The position numbers were made by a program, and so were the translations under genes. Positions 26,111 through 33,980 of a stretch of DNA of 44,307 bases are shown here, one piece after another. This DNA is from Eggerthia catenaformis OT 569 = DSM 20559 (GTDB lineage Bacteria > Bacillota_I > Bacilli_A > Erysipelotrichales > Coprobacillaceae), in contig NZ_KB446648.1 of NCBI RefSeq assembly GCF_000340375.1, positions 58,576 through 102,882 on the forward strand. Direction: 5' to 3'. The notes beneath the pieces were generated by a model. It searched no databases, was not told the DNA's origin, and saw only the letters and a list, made by a program, of their open reading frames with translations. Within the stretch, counting starts at the first letter, position 1. Each line of letters opens with the position of its first letter.

Positions 26111-26911
26111 ATGGAAGGAGAAGTGATATCTATGGCGATTCTAAACGAAAAGCAAATAAAATACGGTTTTGATTACTTTCATCGTGATGAACCGGAGAAC
26201 AAATGTATTGTTGAAGTATCGGAGTACACCGGAGAAAAAGCATTGACAATAAACTGTACGCAATTAGGGGACAGCTCTACACCGGAGTATAAGACAGCAA
26301 AGGAAAAGAAGCGTGTCTTACAGGAATGGTGTGATTTTTTGCAGAATAATCCGACAGCGTTTACAGAGCTGATTTTTTGTACAAGGATGCCTCAAGAGCT
26401 GTTTGATGCTGTTTGTGCACAACAAAATCTTCAAAAGTTATATATCAAATGGGGAGTATATCCGGATCTTTCCAAGATTACCAACCTTGCTAATCTGGAA
26501 TATCTGCACATAGGCTCAGGTGCAAGTGTTGGGAGCATAGAGCCTATTACAAAATTACAAAACTTAATTGCCTTGTCGGTAGAAAATTTTCAGAGAGTGG
26601 ACGATTACAGTTTGCTTGCCAATCTTACAAAGTTGGAAAGCTTGTCGATTGAGGGAGATTGTTTTGCTCCTAAAAATATTCATGTAACTTCTTTTGATTT
26701 TCTGCATGAGATGAAGCAGTTAAGATATTTTAATTTTTTAGCCGGAATACTAAAAAGCAAGGATTACACCCCTATTTTAAGTCTTGAACGGATAGAGCAT
26801 TTAACACTAAAACCATGTAAAGAAGTGAAAGCATTATATAACGATATGATTCAACTTCCACGTTTGAAATACGGATTGTTAGTTGATAAACCGGAACTTT
26901 ACAGGAAATAA
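26111..26911 (+). CDS. Leucine-rich-repeat cytoplasmic protein
   Basis: A 266-residue protein without signal peptide. The N-terminal 100 residues have no repeats. Residues about 105-250 contain five to six irregular leucine-rich units, for example LQKLYIKWGVYPDLSKITNL, LEYLHIGSG, LIALSVENFQRVDDYSLLA and LESLSIEGDCF. ATG 26111 has GGAG six bases upstream; ATG 26132 (GGAAGGAG eleven bases upstream) is an alternative. A second LRR gene of similar style lies at 30496. Cytoplasmic LRR proteins in immunity clusters may bind toxins, but that is inference. Confidence 0.75.
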   Translation: MEGEVISMAILNEKQIKYGFDYFHRDEPENKCIVEVSEYTGEKALTINCTQLGDSSTPEYKTAKEKKRVLQEWCDFLQNNPTAFTELIFCTRMPQELFDAVCAQQNLQKLYIKWGVYPDLSKITNLANLEYLHIGSGASVGSIEPITKLQNLIALSVENFQRVDDYSLLANLTKLESLSIEGDCFAPKNIHVTSFDFLHEMKQLRYFNFLAGILKSKDYTPILSLERIEHLTLKPCKEVKALYNDMIQLPRLKYGLLVDKPELYRK

Positions 26912-27213
26912 CAATCTGTGGGAATAGCGGATGAATTTGTTAATATTCCGTGCGATATTATTTGATATGAAAATCGGATAAAATGATGGAACCGATGTAA
27001 TTTCTAAAAATGATCCTTTTGATACTTTCATTCATCCGTTTATTTACACTTTCACAGAGTCTGTTCATCATTTTTAAGTATCTAAAACACTTAATTTTTC
27101 AAGGAAGAATGAAATCATTCTATTGAATTTTAGTGTCATATCGGCAAACCATAGAACAGGGAGTTTTGAACGAACGACCGGAGAGCCTACATAAAATAGA
27201 AGGAGGAATTGAT
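26912..27213. other. Gene-free stretch in the island
   Basis: No credible gene is seen. The frame starting at 27133 that joins the next gene lacks a ribosome binding site. The AT-rich part near 27060-27110 could hold a promoter, but I cannot define one. Confidence 0.4.
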
Positions 27214-28707
27214 ATGAGAGCAAAGGCAGGAGATGTGTACTGCGTCTATAATAAATACCTAAAGAAATATACAGCTTGTCAAATCACAAAGATAGAAGAA
27301 GATGACAAGGAACCACAGGCGGTTATTCTTTCGCTGGATTGGTCGGGGGAAGAGCCTCTGAAAGAGGAGGAATTATCTTCCATAAAACCGCTTTATAAGG
27401 ACTTTATGTACTGGAACCGAGGGATACATCTATCGAATGTTGATGTGAATGTACCGACAAATTATACTTTTGTTGGCAACGTTACTCCCTTAACTGATGA
27501 GAGTACAAATTCATACGCAACATGGGGAAACGGTTATGAGGTCTACAGACAGCTTAAATGGCAGGAAATACCGAAAGAACAGAGAGATGCATTTAAGGAA
27601 GCGGATAAGAGCGAAGAAAAAGTCATCTTTGCAGGAGAGGAGTGTGGCATTTCCAAGCGCCGTTTGAATGATGAGTGGAAACCTTTTGAAGATGCAATGG
27701 AATTAAAGGTTTTTCCTTGTTTGACTCATCTAACATTAAACAAATGGCACAAAAATTTATACGAGTATTTGCAATCGACTCCATTTATTTCTGAACTGGT
27801 TCTCGAAAACCATAACCAAACAAAACTTGATTTCTCCAAAACATCAGTTTGTACGCTTTCAATTGATATGACAGGGGTAGAAGAACTTATCTTAAATGAC
27901 GGTTTGGAGCAACTTATTTTATTGGGAGAAGTAAGGAAAAATTGCAACATACAGGCGAATGGAAACGAAGAGGCCTTGCTGTTACAATATGATAAAGTGA
28001 TTCCTAAGTTGAAAGGCTTGGAAGCTTTAGGGAAATTACATGTTATCAAAATCGAAGAACTCGATATTGAGGAAGTTTTGAACGCATATCCAAAACTTAC
28101 AGAGTTAAGATTGTGGGGAAAACCGGGAAATCTTGTTCATTTTGATAAGTTGCCGGAGTTTCAGCAGTTGGAAGTTTTTACAACAATGGACTTGTTCGGT
28201 TTTACAGCAGAGGATATTCCAACTCCCGATAGACTTCCGAATTTGTATATGTTTTGGATGGACAGCTTGCCGGAGGATGCTGCAAAAGTAACGAAGAAAC
28301 TTTATAAAAAGCGAAAAGAAGACGGACTGCATCTTTGGATTAGCAAGCCGAGAAAACCCGAGTGGCTTGCTCAGAACTTGGACAATCCGTTTCGTTCGTG
28401 GGACGGACAGGAGAATATTACACCTGCCAATGCGAAGAAAGCCGCTGCTTTGTATAGAAAAACAAGAGCAGGAATCGTAAAGATTGCAGAAGGTTCCGAT
28501 AAAGACGCTATGACAAGTGCCGAAACTTTGGTAAGGGAGTATACCGAGGGATTCAATAAGATGGATAAGCGAAACTGCTTTATCTATACCGTTGAGCGAG
28601 AGGATATTTATACTGCGCTTGATGAAATGTTAGACTTGCTACCGGAGGACTTGAAAGTCGATAAAGAGCGATTGTTGAACTTATTCGATGAATTAAAGAA
28701 TTTCTAA
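27214..28707 (+). CDS. Large island protein with Imm26-like N-terminus and LRR-like middle
   Basis: A 497-residue soluble protein. The start KAGDVYCVYNKYLKKYTACQ resembles the small barrel of Imm26-type immunity proteins, which open with G-D-V and an aromatic-rich strand. The middle (about 200-390) has leucine-rich strands such as LTHLTLNKWH, ISELVLENHN and LTELRLWGKPG. The C-terminal 120 residues are helical and charged (TPANAKKAAALYRKTRAGIV ...). ATG 27214 follows AAGGAGGAATTG, far better than the earlier in-frame ATG at 27133. It is the largest gene of the island. The combined architecture suggests a toxin-binding protein, but no family name can be given with confidence. Confidence 0.65.
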   Translation: MRAKAGDVYCVYNKYLKKYTACQITKIEEDDKEPQAVILSLDWSGEEPLKEEELSSIKPLYKDFMYWNRGIHLSNVDVNVPTNYTFVGNVTPLTDESTNSYATWGNGYEVYRQLKWQEIPKEQRDAFKEADKSEEKVIFAGEECGISKRRLNDEWKPFEDAMELKVFPCLTHLTLNKWHKNLYEYLQSTPFISELVLENHNQTKLDFSKTSVCTLSIDMTGVEELILNDGLEQLILLGEVRKNCNIQANGNEEALLLQYDKVIPKLKGLEALGKLHVIKIEELDIEEVLNAYPKLTELRLWGKPGNLVHFDKLPEFQQLEVFTTMDLFGFTAEDIPTPDRLPNLYMFWMDSLPEDAAKVTKKLYKKRKEDGLHLWISKPRKPEWLAQNLDNPFRSWDGQENITPANAKKAAALYRKTRAGIVKIAEGSDKDAMTSAETLVREYTEGFNKMDKRNCFIYTVEREDIYTALDEMLDLLPEDLKVDKERLLNLFDELKNF

Positions 28708-28805
28708 AAGTGAGGGAAACAAAACGAATTATGATGTTTCAAGGGTGGTCTTGCCATAAAAGGGATAAGAAACAAGCTGATAGAATGTAATTAGGAGAGA
28801 ATGAA

Positions 28806-29252
28806 ATGAGAGTAGAAGTATTTCCTCTTGAGAAGATAACAATTGACAACAAGGAAATTATGTTGGGGATGAACATAAATGAGGTGCAAAAGCTGATTGG
28901 AATACCGGATAGAGTTTTTTCGAACTGTGACGGAGAATCTGGCAGGCATTATTATTTTGACAGTGAATTGGGATTGGACTTTGATGAAAGCGGATTGCTT
29001 GAATTCATTGAATTTCTTGGCGGAATTGACGGGAATCTCAGACCGTATCTTTATGGGGTATCGGCTTTTGAAACAAGTGCAGATGAATTGCTTAAGATGA
29101 TGATGGAACAAGACGGTGAGGTTGACGACAGTGAAGCAGATTATTGTTATTGTTTTTTGAATACCGGTATAGGGTTGTGGCGTCAAGATAATCAAAATAA
29201 ACACTGGGATACGATTGGTATTGGTGTAGATAAGTATTATAGATACGAATGA
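28806..29252 (+). CDS. Unrecognised small acidic protein, possibly immunity-like
   Basis: A 148-residue acidic protein. LGMNINEVQKLIGIPDRVF near residue 20 has the layout of small SmpA/BamE-like folds (GM-x-x-x-EV-x-x-x-LG-x-P). A beta-rich part follows with YYFDSELGLDFDESGLLEFI and TGIGLWRQDNQNKHWDTIGI. There is no signal peptide, so it is cytoplasmic. This pattern is frequent among putative immunity proteins of Gram-positive polymorphic toxins. The start follows TTAGGAGAGAATGAA. Family unproven. Confidence 0.65.
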   Translation: MRVEVFPLEKITIDNKEIMLGMNINEVQKLIGIPDRVFSNCDGESGRHYYFDSELGLDFDESGLLEFIEFLGGIDGNLRPYLYGVSAFETSADELLKMMMEQDGEVDDSEADYCYCFLNTGIGLWRQDNQNKHWDTIGIGVDKYYRYE

Positions 29253-29346
29253 TTTGATACAAAGCAGAGCGATAGAAAGTCAACCAAGAGCAATCTTTTG
29301 ATGAAAAGATAATTAAAATGATAGGTAGAGAAAGGATTTATTAACA

Positions 29347-29772
29347 GTGAACTGTTTGATACGGAATATTACCATAGAAAATCAGATAATCAATAGAGAG
29401 CAATTTTTTGCAATAGGGTATTGTCCTGAAATACAGAAACATCTGCTGTGTGTTCATATCTCTTGGATTGCGGGATATGACCGATATTACCGAATGGAGG
29501 AAGGCGATTTAGAGCTTTATGAAGCGGAACAGGAAACATTCTGCAAAAAATATGAAAAAGAAATCAAAGCCTACCGAACAGAGAAACTGATTGGTGCGGG
29601 GGCATTGAGGGATTATGATTTTAGATGTCTGCCAGATAAAGTGCTGAAGACTTTGGACAAATATCCTCCGTTTGAGGGATACTATTATCAAGACGGAATC
29701 TTCTACGCAAGAATCAAGATAGGGGATACCTTTTTCAGTATTCCGCCGGCTTGTGATGACAAACAGATGTAA
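29347..29772 (+). CDS. Unrecognised small protein of the island
   Basis: A 141-residue protein from a GTG start at 29347. AGAAAGG lies about twelve bases upstream, so the start is uncertain. It opens with a beta-rich half (FFAIGYCPEIQKHLLCVHIS, YDRYYRMEEGDLELYE). A helical segment follows, then a last beta part DGIFYARIKIGDTFFSIPPA. It has no membrane segment and no family I can name. It sits in a row of similar one-gene units separated by 100-200 bp. Confidence 0.55.
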   Translation: MNCLIRNITIENQIINREQFFAIGYCPEIQKHLLCVHISWIAGYDRYYRMEEGDLELYEAEQETFCKKYEKEIKAYRTEKLIGAGALRDYDFRCLPDKVLKTLDKYPPFEGYYYQDGIFYARIKIGDTFFSIPPACDDKQM

Positions 29773-29985
29773 CGGATCGTCATGGTAAGGTGATTGATAC
29801 GAAAGCGAATCAGATTGTCATACATTCCATACAACAAAACTCCATGCCTTTGTTCTTCTCTTCTTCTCAAAGTTAGGAAAATTGAGGATGACATCGCTTA
29901 GGTTGAACAAGAGTTGAAATGATGGTTGTAGTTTGAAAGAGTGCTGATATAGTAAGGTCATACAGAGAGGATGGGAGAGAATACT

Positions 29986-30300
29986 ATGAGTGATACAGAT
30001 TTGCTTTATTTCAAAGAAAGACTTGATACAATCGATTGGAACGGAGATTTTGAAAAGGCGGACAAGGAAAATTATGAGATTTTAGACAATTTGTGTGAAG
30101 AGATAGAAGCAGAGCTTGGAAGAAATCGAAACTCTGAAATTATAGCGAAAGCTTTATTGCTCCTTGCTGAGAATGTAGGTTGTATAGAGGATTTTGAAAG
30201 ATACGAAGAAAATTTTGTGAACCGTCTTGTGCAAGATAACTTGCTTACAAAAGAACAGTCGGAGTTATTTTATCATAACACAAACAGAAGACAGGGGTAG
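29986..30300 (+). CDS. Small helical acidic protein
   Basis: A 104-residue protein, strongly acidic and predicted all-helical (FKERLDTIDWNGDFEKADKE, NYEILDNLCEEIEAELG, IIAKALLLLAENVGCIEDFE). ATG 29986 is preferred because GGGAGAG stands about seven bases upstream; ATG 29971 has only AGAGAGG. Helical acidic proteins of this size are typical of immunity proteins to nuclease toxins, but this is a general likeness rather than a family match. Confidence 0.6.
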   Translation: MSDTDLLYFKERLDTIDWNGDFEKADKENYEILDNLCEEIEAELGRNRNSEIIAKALLLLAENVGCIEDFERYEENFVNRLVQDNLLTKEQSELFYHNTNRRQG

Positions 30301-30495
30301 AAAGTAGATAGCAGAAGATAAGAATTTATAACACAGATATTGTAGAACTTTTAGTTGGAACCGGAACATATTAGTTTTCGATTGGAGTTACAACTTGATG
30401 TAACATCACATATCAAAAATTGTTTTTTGAGTTTTGTGATTTGGAATGATATTTGTCATTCAGTCCGGTAAATGATGTTGATTGGAGGAGGTAGA

Positions 30496-31554
30496 GTGGG
30501 AGTTTTCTATTTGGAAGAAAGAATTGATTTTAGAGGTGCTTTGACAACTGATGAGATAGAAGAAATTGTCAAAAGAGGAAGTGTGGATACATTACAGACC
30601 AATGTTCTTCCTTTGGATTTACCTACCATGCAGAGGTTAAATGAGGAATACTTTTCCAAATTTCCAAATACGGAGCTGCGTATTTATACATATGGTGATT
30701 GTGATTTGCGTTCTCTTCATGTTATGGATAATGTTCGTAACTTATCTGTTGAAACATCCAAAGAAATATTGGGTATTGAAGAAATCTATTCTTTATCAGG
30801 AATCAGGCATCTTTGCATTGAGGCATCTAAAATACAGGACAAAGAGTTTCTTTTTAAAATTCCGGAGTCCGTAGAAACGCTTTATTTGGAAGTTTCGTCA
30901 AAGTCATTTGATTTGAAACCTCTGTCCCGTTTTGCTGAGCTGAAGGTGCTAGGGTTACGAAAATGCAATAAAAACATCGAATGTATTTCAGAATTGAAAC
31001 AGGTGCATAGTCTGAAATTGCATGGAATTACACTACCTTCCTGTTCTTTTCTCAATCAGTTACCAAGACTTCAAAATTTAGCGGTTTCAGGAGGGAATAC
31101 AGAGGATTTCTCTGAATTGTACGGCAATCCGACCATTACAGGATTATATCTGTTTCATCTTCCAAAACTGAACAATTTGGGCATACTTGCCAATTTGCCG
31201 AACTTGAAGGTTGCAGAAGTGTGTCAATTAAAGAATGTTCAGGAACTTCCTGACTTATCAAAATCAAAATTACAGCATCTATGCTTAGAAAATATGAAGA
31301 GCCTGTTGGATTTCAGTCCGCTTCAAATCGCTCCTTGCCTTAAGTCTGTTGCAGAAACGGTATGTCCGTCTTCCGTTACAACAGACTGCATACTTCCAAT
31401 TATGCAGAATCCTGAAGTAGAACAATGTGCATTTTTTACAAGCAGTGCCAAAAAGAACAAAGAACTGGAAGAATTGAGTAATCAATATCATAAGAAATGG
31501 CAATCAAATGCACATATCGTCAGAGAAATTATCTTTTCGGACGGTAGAATGTAG
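30496..31554 (+). CDS. Leucine-rich-repeat cytoplasmic protein
   Basis: A 352-residue protein from GTG 30496, chosen for GGAGGAGGTAGA upstream; two ATGs just before (30472, 30475) overlap that site. The first 75 residues are non-repetitive. Then about ten leucine-rich units follow, for example VRNLSVETS, IRHLCIEASK, VETLYLEVSS, LKVLGLRKCN, VHSLKLHGI, LQNLAVSGG, ITGLYLFHL and LQHLCLENM. The C-terminal 60 residues are helical. It is the second LRR protein in the island and likely a binding protein. No enzymatic motif or signal peptide is present. Confidence 0.75.
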   Translation: MGVFYLEERIDFRGALTTDEIEEIVKRGSVDTLQTNVLPLDLPTMQRLNEEYFSKFPNTELRIYTYGDCDLRSLHVMDNVRNLSVETSKEILGIEEIYSLSGIRHLCIEASKIQDKEFLFKIPESVETLYLEVSSKSFDLKPLSRFAELKVLGLRKCNKNIECISELKQVHSLKLHGITLPSCSFLNQLPRLQNLAVSGGNTEDFSELYGNPTITGLYLFHLPKLNNLGILANLPNLKVAEVCQLKNVQELPDLSKSKLQHLCLENMKSLLDFSPLQIAPCLKSVAETVCPSSVTTDCILPIMQNPEVEQCAFFTSSAKKNKELEELSNQYHKKWQSNAHIVREIIFSDGRM

Positions 31555-31610
31555 ATAATAAGGAGCGGTTAGTGAAAGGTCAATTAGATGAGCAAAGGGG
31601 AGGGGATTGA

Positions 31611-32132
31611 ATGGTAATAGGATATCCGTTGTGTTTAGAAGGTGTTGCATTTAGAAATCATGGAATCATAGGAATTTATCAACAAAAAGAAAAAATCATT
31701 GTGCTTCACTGTGCATTCGGTTTTGGTAATCCGGAACAACCGGCGGAAGATAAGAGACAACCGCACTACATTCTGTTGGATGTATTTTCAAAGGATTTTA
31801 AGGAACATACCAAAGAGCATTTGTGTTATTATCAAGAGAGCTTTATTTCGGCATTGGATTCAGAACTGTATGAAGAAAACGGCAAATTGATTTTAAATAC
31901 CAAGAAATACAAAGGATTTACCGAAACAATTGCAAAGCTTTTTGAGGTTTCAGATAAAGGTTTGGTTGAAATCGGACCATCTCCTGAGCCGGTAATGGAG
32001 ATATATAATGACAGTAAGACATATTATTTTGGAAATTCAGAAGTGTATATGCACTCTCCGTTTGTGATGGCATGTAGGGATAGTTCTTCGAGAAATATGA
32101 TTTGGAAGACAAAAATCGGTCTTTTGATGTGA
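31611..32132 (+). CDS. Unrecognised soluble protein, possibly C-terminally shortened
   Basis: A 173-residue protein that starts after GGGGAGGGGATTGA. It opens PLCLEGVAFRNHGIIGIYQQ and contains several beta strands (HYILLDVFSKDF, FTETIAKLFEVSDKGLVEIG). The end, MACRDSSSRNMIWKTKIG, reads like the middle of a fold, so a distal part may be missing. No family is recognised. It is the last + strand gene before the right-hand direct repeat. Confidence 0.55.
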   Translation: MVIGYPLCLEGVAFRNHGIIGIYQQKEKIIVLHCAFGFGNPEQPAEDKRQPHYILLDVFSKDFKEHTKEHLCYYQESFISALDSELYEENGKLILNTKKYKGFTETIAKLFEVSDKGLVEIGPSPEPVMEIYNDSKTYYFGNSEVYMHSPFVMACRDSSSRNMIWKTKIGLLM

Positions 32133-32192
32133 ATTTAACTCATTTTACCACAGTTTATCGTTAATTGAACAATATCGCAAACCTTAATATTG

Positions 32193-32387
32193 TTATCCTA
32201 TTTTGCACAACGCAACTTCTTTTAACCCTCTGTCATAAAGAGAGGTAATACAACTATCTCTGCTGATGTTTTGTACCTTATGTTTGCTCATTCCTCGCGG
32301 CAACCCGATATCAAAATATTCCCTTGCAGTAAGTGAAAAAAGTTTTTGTTTTCCCTTCCAATCATCTGTCTTAAACAGAGGTGTCAT
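32193..32387 (-). pseudogene. Unrecognised fragment, only minus-strand gene of the island
   Basis: A 64-residue frame starting MTPLFKTDDWKGKQKLFSLT with AGAGGTG upstream. It contains YFDIGLPRGMSKHKVQNISR and SLYDRGLKEVALCKIG and looks like a conserved protein piece rather than random sequence, but I cannot name the family. It starts three bases from the right direct repeat, as if its parent gene had been cut there. Confidence 0.4.
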
Positions 32388-32389
32388 GA

Positions 32390-32425
32390 GTTTTACTGAT
32401 AGGAAATTATTGAGAGTACAAAAAC
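32390..32425 (+). repeat. 36-bp direct repeat, right copy
   Basis: Identical to 22460-22495. It lies 14 bp before the 3' end of thiT, which is the first core-like gene beyond the island. Confidence 0.9.
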
Positions 32426-32438
32426 ATTGAATTCGATA

Positions 32439-32987
32439 TCATCTAATGACATGTCGTTTTAGCTTTTTCATTCTTGGATAGATAATTGTAAAGACTACAA
32501 AACAAAGAATCATTGTTCCCAGATTATAAGGAAGATTATAAAGAATAGAGTAAAGCCATGGATTCATATTAGCAGGAGCATAAGAAGCAAACAACAAAGC
32601 TCCGGATAAAACATGAATGATGTACTTTAAAATCATTGTAATAATAATACCTAAAGGAAGTTCTGTTTCCTTAATTTTAATGTTCTTAATTAAAGCAGCC
32701 ATGCCTACGACTGACAAAGGACCAATATAATCTAATAAGACAGACCAAGGTCCATAGAATTTAGCAAGTCCTAAAGCAAACTGCATAAGTGAACATAAGA
32801 ATCCAACAAGTATTCCCTCTTTGGCTCCTAACAGGTAAGAAGCCATAAAAATCGGAAGAAGACTTAAAGTGATTCTTCCTCCCTGAGGCAACTCAGGAAC
32901 CAAATTGAAGACATATTCTAAAAGAATATGCATCGCAATGAACAAAGCAATATATGCCATTGTTCGTGTGTTTAATTTTCTTTCCAT
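32439..32987 (-). CDS. thiT: ThiT, thiamine-specific S component of an ECF transporter
   Basis: A 182-residue membrane protein with about six hydrophobic segments. The N-terminus TRTMAYIALFIAMHILLEYV, then ELPQGGRITLSLLPIFMASY, LGAKEGILVGFLCSLMQFAL and PWSVLLDYIGP match ThiT, whose loop before the third helix and Trp/Tyr residues bind thiamine. It works with the shared EcfT-EcfA-EcfA' module, which is not in this window. The start is preceded by GGAGAAAATATT. A TPP riboswitch lies directly upstream on the same strand, confirming the substrate. Confidence 0.93.
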   Translation of the reverse strand: MERKLNTRTMAYIALFIAMHILLEYVFNLVPELPQGGRITLSLLPIFMASYLLGAKEGILVGFLCSLMQFALGLAKFYGPWSVLLDYIGPLSVVGMAALIKNIKIKETELPLGIIITMILKYIIHVLSGALLFASYAPANMNPWLYSILYNLPYNLGTMILCFVVFTIIYPRMKKLKRHVIR

Positions 32988-33010
32988 AATATTTTCTCCT
33001 TTCCGGGCAT

Positions 33011-33126
33011 TAAAAAAAGCCCCATAAAGAAGCCATTAAGAACGCGCTCTCTACGCTGGCATTACCCAGTTCAGATAGTAAGGGATTAGACAATGTCTAT
33101 CTCAGCTTTCGCCCCCCCGGCTTCTT
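33011..33126 (-). ncRNA. TPP riboswitch (THI element) of thiT
   Basis: Read on the minus strand, the core elements GCTGAGAT, ATCTGAACTGGGTAATGCC and AGCGTAGAG are in canonical order. P1 pairs AAGAAGCC (complement of 33119-33126) with GGCTTCTT (complement of 33027-33034). A U7 run (complement of 33012-33018) follows a weak five-pair hairpin GCTTC/GGGGC that competes with P1. Thiamine pyrophosphate binding should lower thiT expression. Confidence 0.93.
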
Positions 33127-33250
33127 CTATATTATGAACTGAAATATAATAAATTTCAATATAAATAGATTATATTAAATAATTCAAGGCATTACTGACA
33201 AAGAAAACAGTAAATGATATGATTAATAAAAAGAGATGGAGATGAAAAAT

Positions 33251-33706
33251 ATGTGTAAAGAATGTTATTGTGAAGAAAACAGAAGAACCCCATTATTAAA
33301 TCCTTTAGAATGTTTAAAGAATCATACACAATATATTTGTGGAACATGCGGGCGCTGTATTTGTATTGAACATGATCCTAATAAAGGCTTACAAAGATGG
33401 AATTTCCCATTTAAATCATTAGAAATTGCGAAGCTATATTTACGGACGGCTGACTATACGGTAAAAAAAGCATGCGGTATTTATGAGATAGAAAATACAA
33501 AGGGAAGACTTTCCTATAAAATTTTTGCCGGAAAAGAAGATTTAATTTTATTTTTGAAAAAGAATAAAGATAAAAAATGTAAGCTGATGGCGCCTGTCTT
33601 TATTATCGATGAATATAAAGAATATCCTCATACTGAGGTAAGAAAGCTAACCTCTGATGAAATTATACAGTATATGAATGAGCGAAAATCAGGTTTCCTC
33701 TCATAA
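33251..33706 (+). CDS. Cys-rich putative zinc-binding protein
   Basis: A 151-residue protein. The N-terminal 50 residues hold CKECYCE, LECLKNHTQYICGTCGRCIC and IEHDP, giving at least eight cysteines suited to two zinc sites. The rest is an alpha/beta domain without cysteines except KKACG and KKCK (YKIFAGKEDLILFLKKNKDK). ATG 33251 follows GGAG by nine bases; ATGs at 33236 and 33242 are alternatives. Function unknown. It is a one-gene unit with its own terminator. Confidence 0.65.
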   Translation: MCKECYCEENRRTPLLNPLECLKNHTQYICGTCGRCICIEHDPNKGLQRWNFPFKSLEIAKLYLRTADYTVKKACGIYEIENTKGRLSYKIFAGKEDLILFLKKNKDKKCKLMAPVFIIDEYKEYPHTEVRKLTSDEIIQYMNERKSGFLS

Positions 33707-33731
33707 GAATATAATAGAAGTTAATGGTCAT

Positions 33732-33771
33732 ATATCCTCTTTATGAAATACTTTTATAAGGAGGATATTTT
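33732..33771 (+). terminator. Rho-independent terminator
   Basis: ATATCCTCTTTAT (33732-33744) pairs with ATAAGGAGGATAT (33756-33768) with one G-T pair, followed by a short T-run. It ends the Cys-rich gene. Confidence 0.8.
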
Positions 33772-33852
33772 AATTGTTTATTAAAATAATTCAATATTAT
33801 AAAAAAACATCACATTATGAATATGAAAATTTTTATAATATGAAAAAATATA

Positions 33853-33881
33853 TTGAAATGGTGATTTTGGTATGCTACTAT
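33853..33881 (+). promoter_or_regulatory. Promoter of the GH20 gene
   Basis: TTGAAA (33853-33858) and TACTAT (33876-33881) are 17 bp apart, upstream of the GH20 start at 33981. Confidence 0.65.
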
Positions 33882-33888
33882 GTAAGTG

Positions 33889-33902
33889 TGTAAGCGCTTA
33901 TG
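33889..33902 (+). promoter_or_regulatory. cre-like site at the GH20 transcription start
   Basis: TGTAAGCGCTTATG contains the palindrome TAAGCGCTTA and fits the CcpA catabolite element except for its last two bases. Its position, just after the -10 box, would suit repression by carbon catabolites. Confidence 0.5.
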
Positions 33903-33980
33903 TATTTTTGTATTTTGTTTGAAAAACTCAATAAAAAAGGAGGAATTGGAGCTTGTAGAATTAGCTCCAAAAGGAGGGTT

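Noticed and set aside
28105-28332. Minus-strand frames in the 27214-28707 gene
   Set aside because: They are antisense to a long gene with a strong ribosome binding site and are low-complexity shadows.
22460-32425. Reading the island as a prophage or conjugative element
   Set aside because: No integrase, replication, capsid, relaxase or transfer gene is present between the repeats.
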